Below, piece by piece: positions 62,699 through 64,000 of a stretch of 64,000 nt of DNA. The DNA is taken from positions 62,001-126,000 of the forward strand of contig JAJEDJ010000009.1 of the NCBI GenBank assembly GCA_022821545.1. Reading direction: 5' to 3'. Origin of the DNA: Caldilineaceae bacterium (GTDB lineage Bacteria > Chloroflexota > Anaerolineae > Caldilineales > Caldilineaceae). The first letter of the stretch is position 1. Every line of letters starts with the position of its first letter. A program made the position numbers and the translations under genes. The notes below the pieces were generated by a model that saw only the letters and a list, made by a program, of their open reading frames with translations, searched no databases and had not been told where the DNA came from.

Positions 62699-62713
62699 TG
62701 GGATACAATCCCA
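62699..62713 (+). promoter_or_regulatory. Palindrome overlapping the -10 of the FGGY kinase gene
   Basis: TGGGATACAATCCCA has perfect six-base arms around ACA, and its centre holds TACAAT, a good -10 element. It lies about 36 bases before ATG 62749. No -35 is evident. A repressor bound here would block transcription. Confidence 0.5.
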
Positions 62714-62748
62714 GTGTGTTCTCAGCAGATTTTCGAAGGGAGATCGTT

Positions 62749-64000
62749 ATGCTCATCGGCCTCGATATCGGCACGACTTCATTGAGCGCGGTTGTACTGG
62801 ACCCGGAGAGCGGCAGGCAGGTAGCACACCGGACGGTTGCCAATCGCGCGGGTTCGTTTCCCGGGCCTGGGCGGGCTGAGCTGGACCTGTCGCGATTGTA
62901 CGAGCTGACGGTGCGGTGCCTGGCCGAATTGGTGGCGCAGGCAGATTTGGCGCCGACCGCCATTCAAGGAATCGGGGTTACGGGCCAGCAGCACGGGGTT
63001 GCCCTGATTGGGCCGGATGCTGCGCCGGCAGGGCCTGCGATTACCTGGCAGGACTTGCGGGTGCAGGAGCCGCTGCCAGGCTCTGACAGGCCAGTGCTGG
63101 ACCGCTTCATCGCTGCCGCGGGAGGCCGGGAAGCGTTTCGCAACACTGGTTGTCTACCGGCGGCGGGGTTCGTTGGGCCCAGTCTCTACTGGCTCAGATT
63201 GCAGGGTGCATTGCCGGCAGCCCCGGTGACGGCCTGCTTCGTCCCGGATGCGGTGGTCTCATTCCTCACTGGAGAGACGGTCGTTTGCGAACCGACGCTG
63301 GCTGCCAGTTCCGGGATCTTCGACATCCGCGCCAACTGTTGGGATTTGACGCTGCTGGAGCGGCTGGGGCTGCCTGCGCGTCTTTTCCCGCCGATCGGAG
63401 GCGCAGGGGACGTGGTGGGGGGTCTGCGGCGGGAGCTGGCTGAAGCTGTTGGCCTGGAGCAGGGCATGCCGGTGACGGTGGCACTGGGGGACAATCAGGC
63501 CAGTTTTATCGGCAGCGCGCCGGAGCCGGGCCGGAGTCTGCTCCTGAACGTAGGAACCGGCGGCCAGATTTCTGCCCGCACAGACAAGTTTCATTTCATA
63601 CCGGGTCTGGAGAACCGTCCCTTCCCCGAGGGACAGTATCTGTTGATAGGGGGAGGACTGTTCGGGGGCCGTTCATATGCCTACTTGCAGCAGTTCTTTC
63701 AGGAGGTGGGCACGCAGCTCCTGGATTCGGAATTGGTGGACGATCTTTACGCACGAATGACGGAGTTGGCAGCGGCCGTTCCGGCCGGCAGCGACGGCCT
63801 GCGCTGTGAACCGTTCTTCACAGGCAGCCGCACCGACCCGGGGTTGCGAGCTTCGTTCAGCGGGCTGTCACCGGACAACTTCACGCCCGCACACTTCGCC
63901 CGGGCCCTGCTCGAGGGCATGGCAGGTGGCTTTTTCGCCTTTTTCGAACAGATGAAGCCGGTGGTAGGAACGCCGCCGCTACTGGTAGGTTCGGGCAACG
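62749..64000 (+). CDS. FGGY-family carbohydrate kinase, sedoheptulokinase-like (3' end outside window)
   Basis: The first 417 residues of a sugar kinase; the gene runs off the right edge. The ATP-binding phosphate 1 motif is IGLDIGTTSLSAVVLD, the sugar region includes GVTGQQHGVAL and ITWQDLR, and the second half opens with VALGDNQASFIGS and LLLNVGTGGQISA. The stretch PFFTGSRTDPGLRASFSGLS is like sedoheptulokinases, more than xylulokinases or glycerol kinases. GAAGGGAG lies six bases before the ATG. The divergent PhyH and aldehyde dehydrogenase genes give no clear clue to the sugar. Confidence 0.9.
   Translation, partial: MLIGLDIGTTSLSAVVLDPESGRQVAHRTVANRAGSFPGPGRAELDLSRLYELTVRCLAELVAQADLAPTAIQGIGVTGQQHGVALIGPDAAPAGPAITWQDLRVQEPLPGSDRPVLDRFIAAAGGREAFRNTGCLPAAGFVGPSLYWLRLQGALPAAPVTACFVPDAVVSFLTGETVVCEPTLAASSGIFDIRANCWDLTLLERLGLPARLFPPIGGAGDVVGGLRRELAEAVGLEQGMPVTVALGDNQASFIGSAPEPGRSLLLNVGTGGQISARTDKFHFIPGLENRPFPEGQYLLIGGGLFGGRSYAYLQQFFQEVGTQLLDSELVDDLYARMTELAAAVPAGSDGLRCEPFFTGSRTDPGLRASFSGLSPDNFTPAHFARALLEGMAGGFFAFFEQMKPVVGTPPLLVGSGN

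Noticed and set aside
1..64000. tRNA, rRNA, CRISPR arrays, insertion sequences or prophage genes.
   Set aside because: I looked for them in the intergenic gaps and found no T-arm-like sequence, repeat-spacer pattern, transposase, integrase or terminal inverted repeats; the restriction-modification pair is the only segment with clear signs of transfer.

Overview
The window is about 64 kb of GC-rich, densely coded bacterial chromosome with short intergenic gaps. I infer a member of the Chloroflexota, probably near Caldilineae, from the gene set: UvsE, a YfhO-type membrane protein, an ArsA ATPase with a small-heat-shock-like tail, a PucC-family transporter, paired Gfo/Idh/MocA oxidoreductases, phytanoyl-CoA dioxygenase and many lipoprotein or Tat-exported redox enzymes. 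No rRNA, tRNA, CRISPR array or insertion sequence was seen, so this placement rests on protein families alone.

Layout. 1-8.3 kb, minus strand: a glycosyltransferase cut by the window edge, then a run of genes transcribed from a promoter near 8.3 kb. The run encodes a short B12-type radical SAM protein, a methyltransferase, two amino-acid-type ABC permeases, a solute-binding lipoprotein, a TOBE-type ATPase, and a DoxX / YeeE-YedE / DoxX trio that suggests uptake of a reduced sulfur compound. 8.4-12.3 kb, minus: two overlapping Gfo/Idh/MocA genes and an ABC-2 exporter pair. 12.6-27.2 kb, plus: SppA, a class V aminotransferase, DnaK and a J-protein, an M1-like metallopeptidase lipoprotein, DUF2071, a DedA-like protein, UvsE, an unknown protein and a Tat-exported two-subunit molybdenum hydroxylase. 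27.2-30.6 kb, minus: an HD hydrolase overlapping a protein with a caspase-like His/Cys arrangement, a small barrel-type protein and a PucC-family transporter.

30.8-36.6 kb, plus: an unknown anchored protein, ArsA, a methyltransferase, TruD, a LON-domain protein and acetamidase. 36.7-39.3 kb, minus: a large YfhO-like membrane protein. 39.4-51.1 kb, plus: a YtcJ-type amidohydrolase; a visibly more AT-rich restriction-modification pair of the NgoMIV family (41.1-43.5 kb); DUF4037; a GNAT-VOC fusion; a Tat sulfite oxidase; the bifunctional NAD(P)HX repair enzyme; a relic of a KDPG-aldolase-like gene; PlsX; and a membrane protein. 51.1-55.5 kb, minus: RadC, a ThiO-like oxidase, a PQQ-type sugar dehydrogenase lipoprotein and a cyclase-family hydrolase. 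55.6-60.1 kb, plus: a DtxR regulator behind a perfect consensus promoter, CcmH and a ResA/CcmG thioredoxin, RimO and a methyltransferase. 60.2-62.5 kb, minus: aldehyde dehydrogenase and phytanoyl-CoA dioxygenase. 62.7 kb to the end: an FGGY kinase cut by the window edge.

The most interesting items are the caspase-like protein beside the HD hydrolase, the NgoMIV-type island with an SPPY-type methyltransferase, the sulfur/amino-acid uptake cluster, three exact-phase 16-bp repeats upstream of truD, and the vestigial aldolase N-terminus upstream of plsX. Start positions were often moved inward from the longest frame where a ribosome binding site or the family's usual N-terminus argued for it; these choices are stated in each entry.
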